Shown: in pieces, positions 16,327-24,848 of the stretch | Layout: every line of letters starts with the position of its first letter | Numbering within the stretch: position 1 is the stretch's first letter | NCBI GenBank assembly: GCA_934693165.1 | Contig: CAKUUX010000002.1 | Location: 139,291-203,290 of the forward strand | From: an uncultured Candidatus Melainabacteria bacterium | GTDB taxonomy: Bacteria > Cyanobacteriota > Vampirovibrionia > Gastranaerophilales > Gastranaerophilaceae | Reading direction: 5' to 3' | DNA: 64,000 bases | Translations under genes and position numbers: made by a program | The notes under the pieces: generated by a model | What the model was told of the DNA's origin: nothing | Databases searched by the model: none | What the model saw: only the letters and a program-made list of their open reading frames with translations

Positions 16327-16782
16327 ATGCCAGAAGATGATAAAGAAAAAAATATGCTAGATGATTTAAATCTAGATGATAAAGATGAAATTCAAGAAGA
16401 AGTTGATAGAATGGAACAAAAAGCTTTTGACGAAGAATTAAAAGGTGAACCTGATCCTGTGACTGTTCAACCAGTTCAGTTTGCTTCTTTTGAAGAAACA
16501 GAAAATTCTCAAGGGGATGCTACAAAAAACCTTGATATATTGATGGATGTAAAATTGCAATTGACAGTAGAGTTGGGTAGAGCAGTTTTACCGATTAAAA
16601 AAGTACTTGAATTGACAAGAGGTTCAATTATTGAGTTAGAAAAAGTTGCTGGTGAACCAGTAGAATTGTATGCTAACGGTAAATTGATTGCTTATGGTGA
16701 AGTTGTTGTAATTGAGGATAACTTCGGTTTAAGAATTACAAGCATTACAAACCCAGATGAAAGATTGAAAGGACTAAATTAG
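16327..16782 (+). CDS. fliN: Flagellar motor switch protein FliN
   Basis: This 151-residue protein has an acidic, disordered N-terminal ~70 residues and a C-terminal SPOA domain (MDVKLQLTVELGRAVLPIKKVLELTRGSIIELEKVAGEPV), typical of FliN. It completes the C-ring. An AGGAGAGGG ribosome site lies 9-15 bp before the ATG. It ends the flagellar operon of this window. Confidence 0.94.
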   Translation: MPEDDKEKNMLDDLNLDDKDEIQEEVDRMEQKAFDEELKGEPDPVTVQPVQFASFEETENSQGDATKNLDILMDVKLQLTVELGRAVLPIKKVLELTRGSIIELEKVAGEPVELYANGKLIAYGEVVVIEDNFGLRITSITNPDERLKGLN

Positions 16783-16864
16783 ATAAAATAAAAAAAGTTC
16801 TTGAAAAATAAAAATATTTATGTAAAAATTAAAATACAGCAGAGCAGAAGATAAAAAGAAAAAT

Positions 16865-16938
16865 GGCTGGGTAGCTCAGCTGGCTAGAGCGTACGGCTCA
16901 TACCCGTGAGGTCGAGAGTTCGAGTCTCTCCCCAGCTA
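16865..16938 (+). tRNA. tRNA-Met (CAT), elongator type
   Basis: A full cloverleaf can be drawn: acceptor GGCTGGG/CCCAGCT (first pair G-U), D stem GCTC/GAGC, anticodon stem TACGG/CCGTG with loop CTCATAC, T stem GAGAG/CTCTC and loop TTCGAGT. The anticodon is CAT. The D and anticodon arms match elongator tRNA-Met of Bacillus closely, which makes it the better choice over tRNA-Ile2 or the initiator. CCA is not encoded. Confidence 0.93.
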
Positions 16939-16946
16939 AATTTTAG

Positions 16947-16976
16947 AAAAATTCCACCTCGGTGGAATTTTTTTAT
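16947..16976 (+). terminator. Intrinsic terminator after tRNA-Met
   Basis: AATTCCAC-CTCG-GTGGAATT hairpin flanked by A-run and T-run, 9 bp after the tRNA. Confidence 0.85.
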
Positions 16977-17022
16977 TTACTTAACCACGACTGTGGAAGA
17001 ATGTAATTTAATGAGTAGTTTG

Positions 17023-17152
17023 ATATTTCCGGTTAGATTGATATTTTTGACAAATAAGGCACTATGATTGACTTGTACGGGTTGGAAGATTCTTAATCTA
17101 CCCGATTCAAAGTGCTCCAAAAGTCCCATTTTGTACTCACTAACGGAAATAT
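17023..17152. other. Candidate structured RNA or element (about 130 nt)
   Basis: In the gene-free 16977-17770 stretch, arms ATATTTCCGGTTAG (17023-17036) and CTAACGGAAATAT (17140-17152) pair with one bulge. They enclose GCACT/AGTGC (17059/17111), CGGGT/ACCCG (17078/17100) and AGATT/AATCT (17087/17095). GACTT (17070) can also pair with AAGTC (17121) across the GCACT stem as a pseudoknot. No known RNA family was recognised, and the strand is not determined. Confidence 0.35.
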
Positions 17153-17770
17153 TTTCAAGAGGTTTTAAAGAGAAATATAGCCTGTGTTTTAGCGTTTATT
17201 TATTTTTGCACGGATAAAATGATTATTTCCGAAATGAGACATTTGAAATTTGAGTCCGAAAGAGTGCCGAAAAATTAGGAAAAAAATTTTTTCAAAATTC
17301 CTGTGATATGAAAATTTCTAATTGATTCAAAACAGACATAGGTCATTCTTAGCGAGATGAAATCGAGCCATAGAAGGACGAATGCAAAATACTAACATTC
17401 CAGCAATCTCTGATTGCGTAAGAATGTTAAGTGTTGTTGCCAAAGCTCGGAATTGGTGTTCCAATTCTCTTAATTCAGTTTCTGTGTAAAAATAAAATAT
17501 TCATAGAAAATACTGTACCACAAATTTTTATTTTTAAGTATTAGAGGCTCAAAATCCTTTATTATTAAGTTTATTTAAGCCTATATTAGGCTAGAATGGG
17601 CAATTTAAAAGCGTTTTTTAAAAACCTATCCTCATGGGTAGTTGTTTTTTCTACTGTAACCTTTATTATTGACAAATCAATATTTATGGAAGTGATGATA
17701 TTAATTTTTGTATGAATTCTAGGAAAATGCGTCAACTTTAATGTTTATATAAAATAAAAGGAAATTGTCG
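17153..17770. other. Gene-free stretch with hairpins
   Basis: No convincing gene. Two neat hairpins occur: AACATTC/GAATGTT enclosing GCAATC/GATTGC (17394-17428), and GAATTGG/CCAATTC (17450-17467). On the minus strand 17327-17485 is open for about 53 codons without a start (includes ELEHQFRALATTLNIL), possibly a decayed gene end. Confidence 0.35.
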
Positions 17771-18910
17771 ATGAAAAATTCTAAACTGATATTAAAAAAA
17801 GTTATTGTAGCGATAATACTATTATGCAGTATATTATACATTACCAATTGTATTAAATTTAGATATTTTTCAAGTGGACCTAAATTAAATACGTTTCATT
17901 ACAAATATAATGTTATAAAATTAAAAGATGATAGACTGTTTTTATTTGGTGAATATAGAAAAGACAGGTCTATACCTAATGAAATATATGACCCAAAAAC
18001 TAATAAATTTACATTTAATTTCATACGTGATTTTTATTATGGGCCGTATGGATTTTTACTAAAGGATGGAAATATTTTATTTACAGGAGCTTACTCCTTA
18101 CAAGATAAAAAACAAGATGAACAAGTTATATTTGTATATAATCCAAATACAAATAAAGTGATACAATCCGCAAAAAGACACGAATCAAGATATGGAGAGT
18201 GTATTATACAACTAGATAATAATCAAGTTTTATTTAGTCACGGAAGTTCAAGAAAAGGTTATGTGAAATATTCAGAAATATACAACTTGAAGACTAACAA
18301 TTTTCAAAAAATTAATAAACCTTTAATAAATAGATTTGGAGCAACATGTACGCAATTAAAAAATAATGAAGTACTTATTATAGGTGGTTATGAGAATAAA
18401 ACTGTGGAGATTTTTAATCCGATATCTAAAAAATATAAACTTGCAGAAAAATTAAAAACTAATCGAAATTTTTTTAATTTAATACAAAACGATCAAGGAG
18501 AAACTTTTATTCTAGGAAAATACCCTGAAGGAAATAAATCTATTCTTGAAGTTGAAAAATATAACGAAAATAATGGAACATTTAGTGTTATAAACCAAAT
18601 TTCTGAAAAAGGACTTCATAATTATTATTTAGTGCCTTTAAAGAATAATAAGCTTTTGTTAATTGGAACTTTTAGTGCAAGTGGAATGTCACTTCCAATT
18701 GGAAAACTATCAAAACAAATCGTTTTGTATGATTATAAAAAAAATAAATTTCAAATACTTGGAGAATTACCAAAATATTTAACTCCTGTAGATGCTATTC
18801 AGCTACAAAATGGAGATATATTAATATTTGGAAATTATCCTAAACTTTTGGATGCAAAATTAACAAGAAACACAACAATATTTCATTTTAAAAATTTAAA
18901 TTTAGACTAA
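17771..18910 (+). CDS. Membrane-anchored kelch-like beta-propeller protein
   Basis: This 379-residue protein has an N-terminal membrane anchor or signal (VIVAIILLCSILYI, about 9-24). It then shows 6-7 repeats of kelch type: LKDDRLFLFGEY..., LKDGNILFTGAY, LDNNQVLFSHGS, LKNNEVLIIGGYENK..VEIFNP, LKNNKLLLIGTF, LQNGDILIFGNYP, each followed by an IYD/IFNP-type strand. Kelch propellers bind proteins or glycans; no catalytic residues are evident. ATG 17771 follows AAAAGGA at 8 bp. The gene is isolated, and very AT-rich codon use suggests an accessory gene. Confidence 0.75.
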   Translation: MKNSKLILKKVIVAIILLCSILYITNCIKFRYFSSGPKLNTFHYKYNVIKLKDDRLFLFGEYRKDRSIPNEIYDPKTNKFTFNFIRDFYYGPYGFLLKDGNILFTGAYSLQDKKQDEQVIFVYNPNTNKVIQSAKRHESRYGECIIQLDNNQVLFSHGSSRKGYVKYSEIYNLKTNNFQKINKPLINRFGATCTQLKNNEVLIIGGYENKTVEIFNPISKKYKLAEKLKTNRNFFNLIQNDQGETFILGKYPEGNKSILEVEKYNENNGTFSVINQISEKGLHNYYLVPLKNNKLLLIGTFSASGMSLPIGKLSKQIVLYDYKKNKFQILGELPKYLTPVDAIQLQNGDILIFGNYPKLLDAKLTRNTTIFHFKNLNLD

Positions 18911-18944
18911 AGAAATACTATTAAATAAAAAGGAGTAAAATACT

Positions 18945-19061
18945 ATGGGAATACCAAGTGATACAAGATACGCACAATTGACAATAGAAACACCACAAAA
19001 TCCTCAACGAGATTGAGGAAGCAGGTATTTCATCTATTAATTTATTGCAAAAATTTATTCA
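18945..19061 (+). pseudogene. Possible frameshifted small gene
   Basis: An ATG behind a good AAGGAG site starts GIPSDTRYAQLTIETPQN and stops after 23 codons. The +1 frame then continues NEIEEAGISSINLLQKFIHW before stopping, directly in front of the next frame. The strong ribosome site with an immediate break suggests a decayed gene or a sequence error. Confidence 0.35.
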
Positions 19062-19394
19062 TTGGAATTGCGAGATATAGAAAAACTCATATTAAAATTA
19101 TCTATAATAATTGATTTTTTACCCAATAATAGTATTTTATGTTTACCGTTTATAGTGGATTTAATAATTTTAAACGTTTATCATCCTAATATATACAACT
19201 ATATAAAAATTAAATCTCCAGCTGATAATTATTCTGATTATTCTGCAGAATGGAAAAACTTAAGAAAAGAAACTTTTTTTATTATAAAGCATTTACATTC
19301 TAATAGTTATACGGAAGATTGTATTGATGAATGTCGACATGATTTAAAAAAATATTTTGAAATGATTGATTTTGTTCGAGCTTTTAATACGTAA
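19062..19394 (+). CDS. Hypothetical protein, possibly a gene remnant
   Basis: A 110-residue frame starts at TTG (GAATTGCGAGATATAG context) with no clear ribosome site. It reads LRDIEKLILKLSIIIDFLPNN, then a hydrophobic stretch and a charged helical C-terminus. No family recognised. It lies in the same frame as the short start at 18945, so both may be parts of one broken gene. Confidence 0.4.
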   Translation: MELRDIEKLILKLSIIIDFLPNNSILCLPFIVDLIILNVYHPNIYNYIKIKSPADNYSDYSAEWKNLRKETFFIIKHLHSNSYTEDCIDECRHDLKKYFEMIDFVRAFNT

Positions 19395-19503
19395 AACTAA
19401 AAATACAGATTTGAAAATAAAGCTTAAATATTGTTTGATACATTAATAATGTATATTTTATGAATTTATTTACATCTGTTTTTTTAGAAAATAAGTTATA
19501 TAA

Positions 19504-20772
19504 TTATTCTTGAGACTCTTGAATATATTTGTAAAAATCGTCTTTTACATACTTCAAGATAGCATCTGTGATACTTGAAATGAAAGCTGTTTTATCTTGT
19601 TCTGTAATTTCATTGCTAAATTTATAAGAAAATTTACCAATGAAATCAAGTATGCTTTGAAAGAGTGGTGTATTTACAATGTCATATCCCAATAGTTCTT
19701 TTAAATGCTTTTCTACTTCAATCTGAAGATCTGTTTTTAGCGGATTTAATTTATAATATAAATTCATTATTCTAGAAATATCTTTTTGAAGATTTTTTCT
19801 TGCATATTCAAAATTTTGTTTATAATCTAAATCTTGTTTTAAATTGTTTAAATTTGTAATGATATTACACTTAGGAGTAAAGGAAGTTTCATTTAATAGA
19901 TTATATCCATATGAAAAATTAAAATCATTGCCATCGTAATTCTCTTTTAGTATACATACATATGGCGTAACACTAAACAACTTTATGTAAGCAATAATTT
20001 TTCCATATTCGCCTGCAACATAAATAAAGTGAGATATTTCGTCAGGAATTTCTTCAAATAAAGGTTCTTCTAAATTATAATATAAGCATTTATTAAAAAT
20101 GTTTTCTGATTTATTTTTCAATAAATCAATTATTACATCCTCATCAATCTCAATATCTGGCTTTATCTCTTTGAAAAACAGATATGCTATTTTCAAAATT
20201 CCTAATGCAACATTTTTCCCACCATATACACTTCGAAATGATAACCTATCAGGTTTAAATTCCAAAGTGCTAGTTGATATCATATCCCAGTTTTTATCAA
20301 TTTTTTCTTGAGCATCCTTAATCGTTTTTTTATAATCTAATCCTAATTTAGAAAGTTCCTCTTTATTTGATGCCAATTCTTTTCCGATTGCATTTTTTAA
20401 TCTTTTTTTATCAATTGGAGCTTCAAATCTTAATTCAAAACCATTTTTATTGCCTTTGTACATTTGACATTCAATATCAGCTAACTCGTAAGTTCCATCA
20501 CTTAAGATTCTGTATTTTGTATTATTTTTAGTATCTGTTGCAATAAAAGGTTGTCCTTTCCCTCGTTCTCTCTTTATTTTAAATAAATGAGTAATTTGTG
20601 AATATACCCCATCAAATGCGATGTCAATATTTTCGCCTAACCAAGAATTACAATCTTTGCAAATTAAGTTTTTTGATTTAAGTCTTCCACATAATACGTT
20701 GGGAATAATATGTTCCTCTGATAATTCATCAAATTCTTTTTTACAAAATACACATGTTTTTTTGTTATTCAT
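19504..20772 (-). CDS. HNH-type nuclease-like protein
   Basis: This 422-residue protein starts with an HNH_5-like zinc module: CVFC (Cys7/Cys10), SEEHIIPNVL (His21 in the H-I-I/P position) and ICKDCNSWLG (Cys38/Cys41). The remaining ~370 residues have no recognised domain; they are mixed alpha/beta with a Lys/Glu-rich middle. Such proteins are often nucleases of mobile elements or defence systems, but no partner gene is adjacent. It stands alone between two gene-poor regions. Confidence 0.75.
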   Translation of the reverse strand: MNNKKTCVFCKKEFDELSEEHIIPNVLCGRLKSKNLICKDCNSWLGENIDIAFDGVYSQITHLFKIKRERGKGQPFIATDTKNNTKYRILSDGTYELADIECQMYKGNKNGFELRFEAPIDKKRLKNAIGKELASNKEELSKLGLDYKKTIKDAQEKIDKNWDMISTSTLEFKPDRLSFRSVYGGKNVALGILKIAYLFFKEIKPDIEIDEDVIIDLLKNKSENIFNKCLYYNLEEPLFEEIPDEISHFIYVAGEYGKIIAYIKLFSVTPYVCILKENYDGNDFNFSYGYNLLNETSFTPKCNIITNLNNLKQDLDYKQNFEYARKNLQKDISRIMNLYYKLNPLKTDLQIEVEKHLKELLGYDIVNTPLFQSILDFIGKFSYKFSNEITEQDKTAFISSITDAILKYVKDDFYKYIQESQE

Positions 20773-21121
20773 AATTTTTCAAGGATTAAATTTCCAGATC
20801 TGTTTGTTTTATTTTAAAAACAGATATATATCTAAATCTCATAATTAAATAATAACATAGATGTAATGATATTACCGAACTTTAAAACAAATTTATTTTA
20901 AAATGTAAAAATAAATCAATAATAAATAATAGGATTTAAAAGTTTTCAATACTCGATTGCCCAAAATAATCAAACCAAGTGTTACAAGAAATCATTTCAT
21001 GTGTTCTTTTACAGCATTTGAGGGGTCGGAAAAATCATTTTAACCGTACATCAAACTGAGCCAAAACGTGCTTTCTCTAAGATGTACGGGTAAAACGATT
21101 TAATTGAGCAACGCATTGTTA
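20773..21121. other. Gene-poor spacer containing a long hairpin
   Basis: No gene is seen. At 21032-21052 and 21081-21101 two 21-base arms pair with 19 matches (AAATCATTTTAACCGTACATC-like arms written as shorter blocks: ACCGTACATC and GATGTACGGG at the tip), with a 28-base loop. Confidence 0.5.
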
Positions 21122-21266
21122 TTAGTGGATTTCAAGGATATATTTAAGAGTTTTATTTGCATTAATTTTTAAGATATCACCTTTAACACCCTCTTTATTT
21201 TTCGCAGTAGCATTAACCTTTTTTCCTGTTTTGGGGTTGTGATAACTTAAGACTTGCAAGCTAAAA
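21122..21266 (-). pseudogene. 3' remnant of an unidentified gene
   Basis: The minus strand is open for about 48 codons with protein-like composition (YHNPKTGKKVNATAKNKE, then GVKGDILKINANKTLKYILE) and a stop at 21122. It has no ATG or ribosome site. The frame runs directly into the T-run of the 125-bp repeat, as if the repeat had replaced the 5' part. Confidence 0.4.
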
Positions 21267-21391
21267 GCAAAAAAAAATAGAGGCGTAATGCCTCTATAAA
21301 TTAAGAATAGCTGGAAGTATGAAAAAGATTTAATATACTTATATTAAACCCCATCAAAATAAAAATATTATACCCCAACTGGTTAGTATTT
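21267..21391. repeat. 125-bp direct repeat, copy 1
   Basis: About 90% identical to 25827-25951 in the same orientation. It contains, on the plus strand, an A-run, AGAGGC-GTAAT-GCCTCT, a conserved AAGAATAGCTGGAAGTATG block, the palindrome TTTAATATACTTATATTAAA and AACTGGTTAGTATTTT. Read on the minus strand, the first hairpin plus T-run is an intrinsic terminator for the phosphatase gene. Its right edge overlaps the last codons of that gene. Confidence 0.9.
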
Positions 21392-21853
21392 TTTTTCAGC
21401 CTTCAAGTATTCTAAAAAAGCTGTGCAACCCTCAACAACATTTTCGTAAGTTTCATCAAAATTGCCTGTGTACCACGGGTCTTTTATGTTGCGTGGGTTA
21501 TTTGTATAATCCAAAAGTCTTTTAATTTTATTATCTGTATCTTCACCTACAATGTATTCAATATCGCTAATATTTTCAGAATCCATAGCTATAATATAGT
21601 CATAATATTCGTAATCATGTTTTCTTATTTTACGAGAATAATGTTCTTTAAAATATATACCATTTTTACGTAAAACTTCTTTTGTTCCTCTGTGAATACC
21701 TGCTTGGCACATTTCATTATAACCTTCTGTGCCAGCTGAATCTACTTCAAAATTGTCTTCAAGTCCTTGCTCGTTTATCATGTTTTCAAAAATTATTTGT
21801 GCCATTGGTGATCTGCAAATATTACCAAGACAGACAAATAAAACTTTTATCAT
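21383..21853 (-). CDS. Low-molecular-weight protein tyrosine phosphatase (Wzb-like)
   Basis: This 156-residue enzyme has the P-loop CLGNICR (Cys8, Arg14) followed by SPMAQ, and the general-acid loop KDPWYTG (Asp125). This family includes Wzb/Etp, which dephosphorylate tyrosine kinases that control capsule or exopolysaccharide export; arsenate reductase-type members differ in the acid loop. Its location beside acyl- and glycosyltransferase genes fits a polysaccharide role, though no Wzc kinase is nearby. It is transcribed opposite to them. Confidence 0.9.
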   Translation of the reverse strand: MIKVLFVCLGNICRSPMAQIIFENMINEQGLEDNFEVDSAGTEGYNEMCQAGIHRGTKEVLRKNGIYFKEHYSRKIRKHDYEYYDYIIAMDSENISDIEYIVGEDTDNKIKRLLDYTNNPRNIKDPWYTGNFDETYENVVEGCTAFLEYLKAEKKY

Positions 21854-22033
21854 ATACGCTCCTTTTTATTAGATTATAGGTTAATTATAACATTGAAATT
21901 TTATTATACGTAATCAAGATTACAGTTTAAGAATTTTATAATTATAGTTTAAATACAATATAATATATGATATATTGTATTTCTGATATAATATATAAAA
22001 AATAACTATCATAAGGATAAAAAGTATATTTGT

Positions 22034-23065
22034 ATGAATGAATTGAGAAAAATTAGAAATATAAATATTGACGTTATAAAATGCATTGCTGTATTTTTAG
22101 TCGTTTCTGTCCATTTTTCTTTGTACAATGGTTTTTATCAAACACCAGTTTCCTGTCCAAGAATGTACATTATGACAGCAATAAGAACTTTTTCTATGAT
22201 GTGCGTTCCATTATTTCTTTTGATTACTGGATTTTTAATGTACAAAAAAGAATTTTCTGCGAAATTTTATATGGGTTTAAAAAGAATTATTGTTCCGTAT
22301 ATTATTATTTCAGTAATTACTTTAGTTGTTCGTGTGCTTTTGCATCCTTATGGATTTTTTGATGATATAAATTATATAAATGGATTTATTGACTTTAAAC
22401 TATCAGGTTATGCTTGGTACGTTGATATGTACATTGGATTATTTTTATTAATTCCATTTATCAATAAAATGTTTTCCGATTTTAAGAAGGATACATTTAT
22501 TGTATCAACTTTAATTTTTCTGACAGTTTTGCCATCTATTTCTACAAATCCAACATTTATTCTTGGTGAATGGGGTGGAATTTGGCCAATAATGTATTAT
22601 GCAGTTGGTGCTTATATTGCAAAATATAATTCAAAAATAAATAGAAAATGGCTAAGTTTATTGTTTATATTTTTCTTTGTAGGATTTACAGTTCTAAATT
22701 GTATTTTGTCACATAATTGTCCTTGGAATGCTCATTCCTTGGATGAATGGTGGGGTATAGAAAATTTCTTAACTTCTGTACTTTTCTTTATTTGTGTATT
22801 AAATATAAAATTTAATTTGCCAGAAAAGATAAAAGGTGTAATTTCATACATTGCAAATCTTAGTTTAGGGATATTTCTATCCTCATTTATATTTGACAAT
22901 ATTTTCTATCATTATTTGAACGCAAATATTTCAGATGTGACAGAAAAATTGAATTGGTATATAGTAATTGTTCCAGCAGTTTTCGTATCTTCTGTAATTT
23001 TGGCAATCGTTTCTGATTTTATATACAAAATTATCGATAAAGGTTTATTAAAAAATAAAGTTTAA
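22034..23065 (+). CDS. Acyltransferase-3 family membrane O-acyltransferase
   Basis: This 343-residue protein has about ten membrane segments. The N-terminal INIDVIKCIAVFLVVSVHFS holds the family His, and RTFSMMCVPLFLLITGFLMYKK follows. This family (OafA/WecH type) moves acetyl or other acyl groups onto surface sugars. It is followed by glycosyltransferases on the same strand, so it probably decorates the same glycan. A TATAAT-rich upstream region and AAGGATAAAAAG precede the ATG. Confidence 0.88.
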   Translation: MNELRKIRNINIDVIKCIAVFLVVSVHFSLYNGFYQTPVSCPRMYIMTAIRTFSMMCVPLFLLITGFLMYKKEFSAKFYMGLKRIIVPYIIISVITLVVRVLLHPYGFFDDINYINGFIDFKLSGYAWYVDMYIGLFLLIPFINKMFSDFKKDTFIVSTLIFLTVLPSISTNPTFILGEWGGIWPIMYYAVGAYIAKYNSKINRKWLSLLFIFFFVGFTVLNCILSHNCPWNAHSLDEWWGIENFLTSVLFFICVLNIKFNLPEKIKGVISYIANLSLGIFLSSFIFDNIFYHYLNANISDVTEKLNWYIVIVPAVFVSSVILAIVSDFIYKIIDKGLLKNKV

Positions 23066-23146
23066 GATTTCATAAATTTAATTTGTTTGTGATAGAATTA
23101 CTAGAAAATAGTATATACAAGTAAGATAAGATTTTAAGATTAAGTA

Positions 23147-24052
23147 ATGTTTAATTTAAGTGAATTTCTTTTATATTTTAAATATAAATTTGTTAAAATT
23201 TTAAAAAATAAAAAACTTGCAAAACGATATAAATCAATAGAGCAAGAAAAATTGCTTACTCAAAAAGTAAAATCTCTAAAATGGGGCTGTTCTTATTCTG
23301 TTTTTGATGGAATAGAATTGCTTGAAAGAAGCATTAAAACAGTACGTAAAAATTGTGATTATATAAATGTTGTATATTCGGATATTTCTTGGTATGGAGT
23401 AAAGACGGAAGAAAATATCTTAAAATTTTTGGAAGATTTAAAAGATAAAGGATTAATAGATGAAATTATTTATTTTGAACCTAATTTAAAACTTTTGCCA
23501 GTACAAAATGAAATAAATAAACGTAATTTAGGCTTAAAATTTGCTAAGAAGGCTAAGGTTCAGTATTTCATGACAATGGACATAGATGAATTCTATTTGA
23601 CTAATGAATTGGAAATAGCAAAACGTTATATAATTCATAATAATATTACGCATTCTTTTTGTAATATTGTTAATTATGCTGTATTACCAACTAAAAGATA
23701 TAAAAAAACTCCATCTTATGTTCAAATCTTTTCAAAAATAAATAAAAAAAGTATTTTAAAAATAAATAAAAAAATAATAACTATAGTTGATCCGACAAGG
23801 CAATTAAGCCATTTTTGTAATGCTAAATATTTTTTCTTACCACAAGTAGAAATGCATCATATGACTTCAATAAGAAAAGATTTGCTAAAAAAAATTAAAA
23901 ATTCAAGTTTTACTTCTCACTACGAACAAGTTAACTCTATTAGTAAGTATATAGAAAATTCTTTAGAAAATACTATTCCAACGCAAGATTTGTTTAACCT
24001 TACAGATTTGGCAACTGAATATTTGAAAGGACAATATAGTGAAAGAATATGA
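23147..24052 (+). CDS. GT-A-type glycosyltransferase
   Basis: This 301-residue protein has a GT-A-like N-terminal region (WGCSYSVFDGIELLERSIKT, then YINVVYSDISW) and a metal-binding DxD-type motif MDIDEFYL near residue 145. This pattern resembles GT2/GT92-like enzymes annotated in LPS and capsule loci. It is highly AT- and Lys-rich. Its end overlaps the next gene by 14 bp, so the two are co-translated. The donor and acceptor sugars are unknown. Confidence 0.75.
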   Translation: MFNLSEFLLYFKYKFVKILKNKKLAKRYKSIEQEKLLTQKVKSLKWGCSYSVFDGIELLERSIKTVRKNCDYINVVYSDISWYGVKTEENILKFLEDLKDKGLIDEIIYFEPNLKLLPVQNEINKRNLGLKFAKKAKVQYFMTMDIDEFYLTNELEIAKRYIIHNNITHSFCNIVNYAVLPTKRYKKTPSYVQIFSKINKKSILKINKKIITIVDPTRQLSHFCNAKYFFLPQVEMHHMTSIRKDLLKKIKNSSFTSHYEQVNSISKYIENSLENTIPTQDLFNLTDLATEYLKGQYSERI

Positions 24053-24836
24053 TTTTATATGTTCACTGGGAGGTAATTGCTCAGTAGCTCACAACCTTTT
24101 ATATAGAAAGTTAAGAAAATTTTCTCTTCCTTTTGATTGGACGTATTTCTTAGATTCAAAAGCTATATATAATTTGGCAGATAGTTTTGCTATCAAGTTT
24201 TCTAATCAATTAAAAAAAGAAAATTTAAAAGAATTACCTAAAAATGCGATGCATCCTGATAAAATTCAATATGAAGATATGGCGACAAATATTATTTGGC
24301 CAAATCATTTTGAATATAAAAAAGATGCAAACAAGAATTTTATCGATGTAAAAAGTAAAATAAATAGACGTTTTCAAAGATTGTTAGCTTGTATTAATGA
24401 TGCCAATAAAATTTTGTTTATATTTGCTACAACGTTTGAACTAGATCTCCAGCCACTTTTATATTTATATGAAAAATTAAAATTTCTGTATCCAGATAAA
24501 GAAATTGATATAAGAGTTTTATCTTTTAACTGTGAACAGGATGAAACAATTATGGGAGCTGATGATCATATTACTTTATGTTGTTATAAACGAGACAAAA
24601 ACCTTTATGATTTCATTATAACAAATATTGAATGGTCTTTTTTGGATGAAATAAAGCTTAGCAAAAATTTTAAAAAAATAAGTAATAAATATGCAAAACA
24701 TAAAGTTATTGAAATAAAGAAGATAAAGCGTGGTCTTGAAATTTCATTGATACCATTTTCTTCAACCTTATTTATGATAAAAACCTACTTGTTTGGAATA
24801 AGTTTTAATCTTTCAATTGGGCGTTTTAGAGACTAA
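24039..24836 (+). CDS. DUF1796 papain-like cysteine peptidase family protein
   Basis: A 265-residue protein with the DUF1796/PF08795 signature: FICSLGGNCSVAHNLLYRKLR (candidate Cys near residue 15) followed by SLPFDWTYF, where the Asp is conserved. The later DDHITLCCYKR region may hold the His. Such proteins are common in surface polysaccharide loci, where they may act on glycolipids or sugars instead of peptides. GTG start, overlapping the glycosyltransferase. A second relative lies at 42476. Confidence 0.75.
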   Translation: MKEYDFICSLGGNCSVAHNLLYRKLRKFSLPFDWTYFLDSKAIYNLADSFAIKFSNQLKKENLKELPKNAMHPDKIQYEDMATNIIWPNHFEYKKDANKNFIDVKSKINRRFQRLLACINDANKILFIFATTFELDLQPLLYLYEKLKFLYPDKEIDIRVLSFNCEQDETIMGADDHITLCCYKRDKNLYDFIITNIEWSFLDEIKLSKNFKKISNKYAKHKVIEIKKIKRGLEISLIPFSSTLFMIKTYLFGISFNLSIGRFRD

Positions 24837-24848
24837 GGGAGGAATATC

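Noticed and set aside
16865..16938. tRNA-Ile2 (CAT, lysidine-modified) or initiator tRNA
   Set aside because: D and anticodon arms match elongator tRNA-Met of Bacillus nearly base for base; the initiator hallmark of three G-C pairs in the anticodon stem is absent.
17023..17152. attC recombination site, tmRNA, RNase P RNA or a known riboswitch
   Set aside because: No RYYYAAC core, no tag peptide or tRNA-like ends, no P4 core of RNase P and no riboswitch consensus could be matched; left as unclassified.
17800..17860. Lipoprotein signal in the kelch-like protein (ITNC)
   Set aside because: Asn at -1 of the Cys does not fit the lipobox; treated as a membrane anchor.
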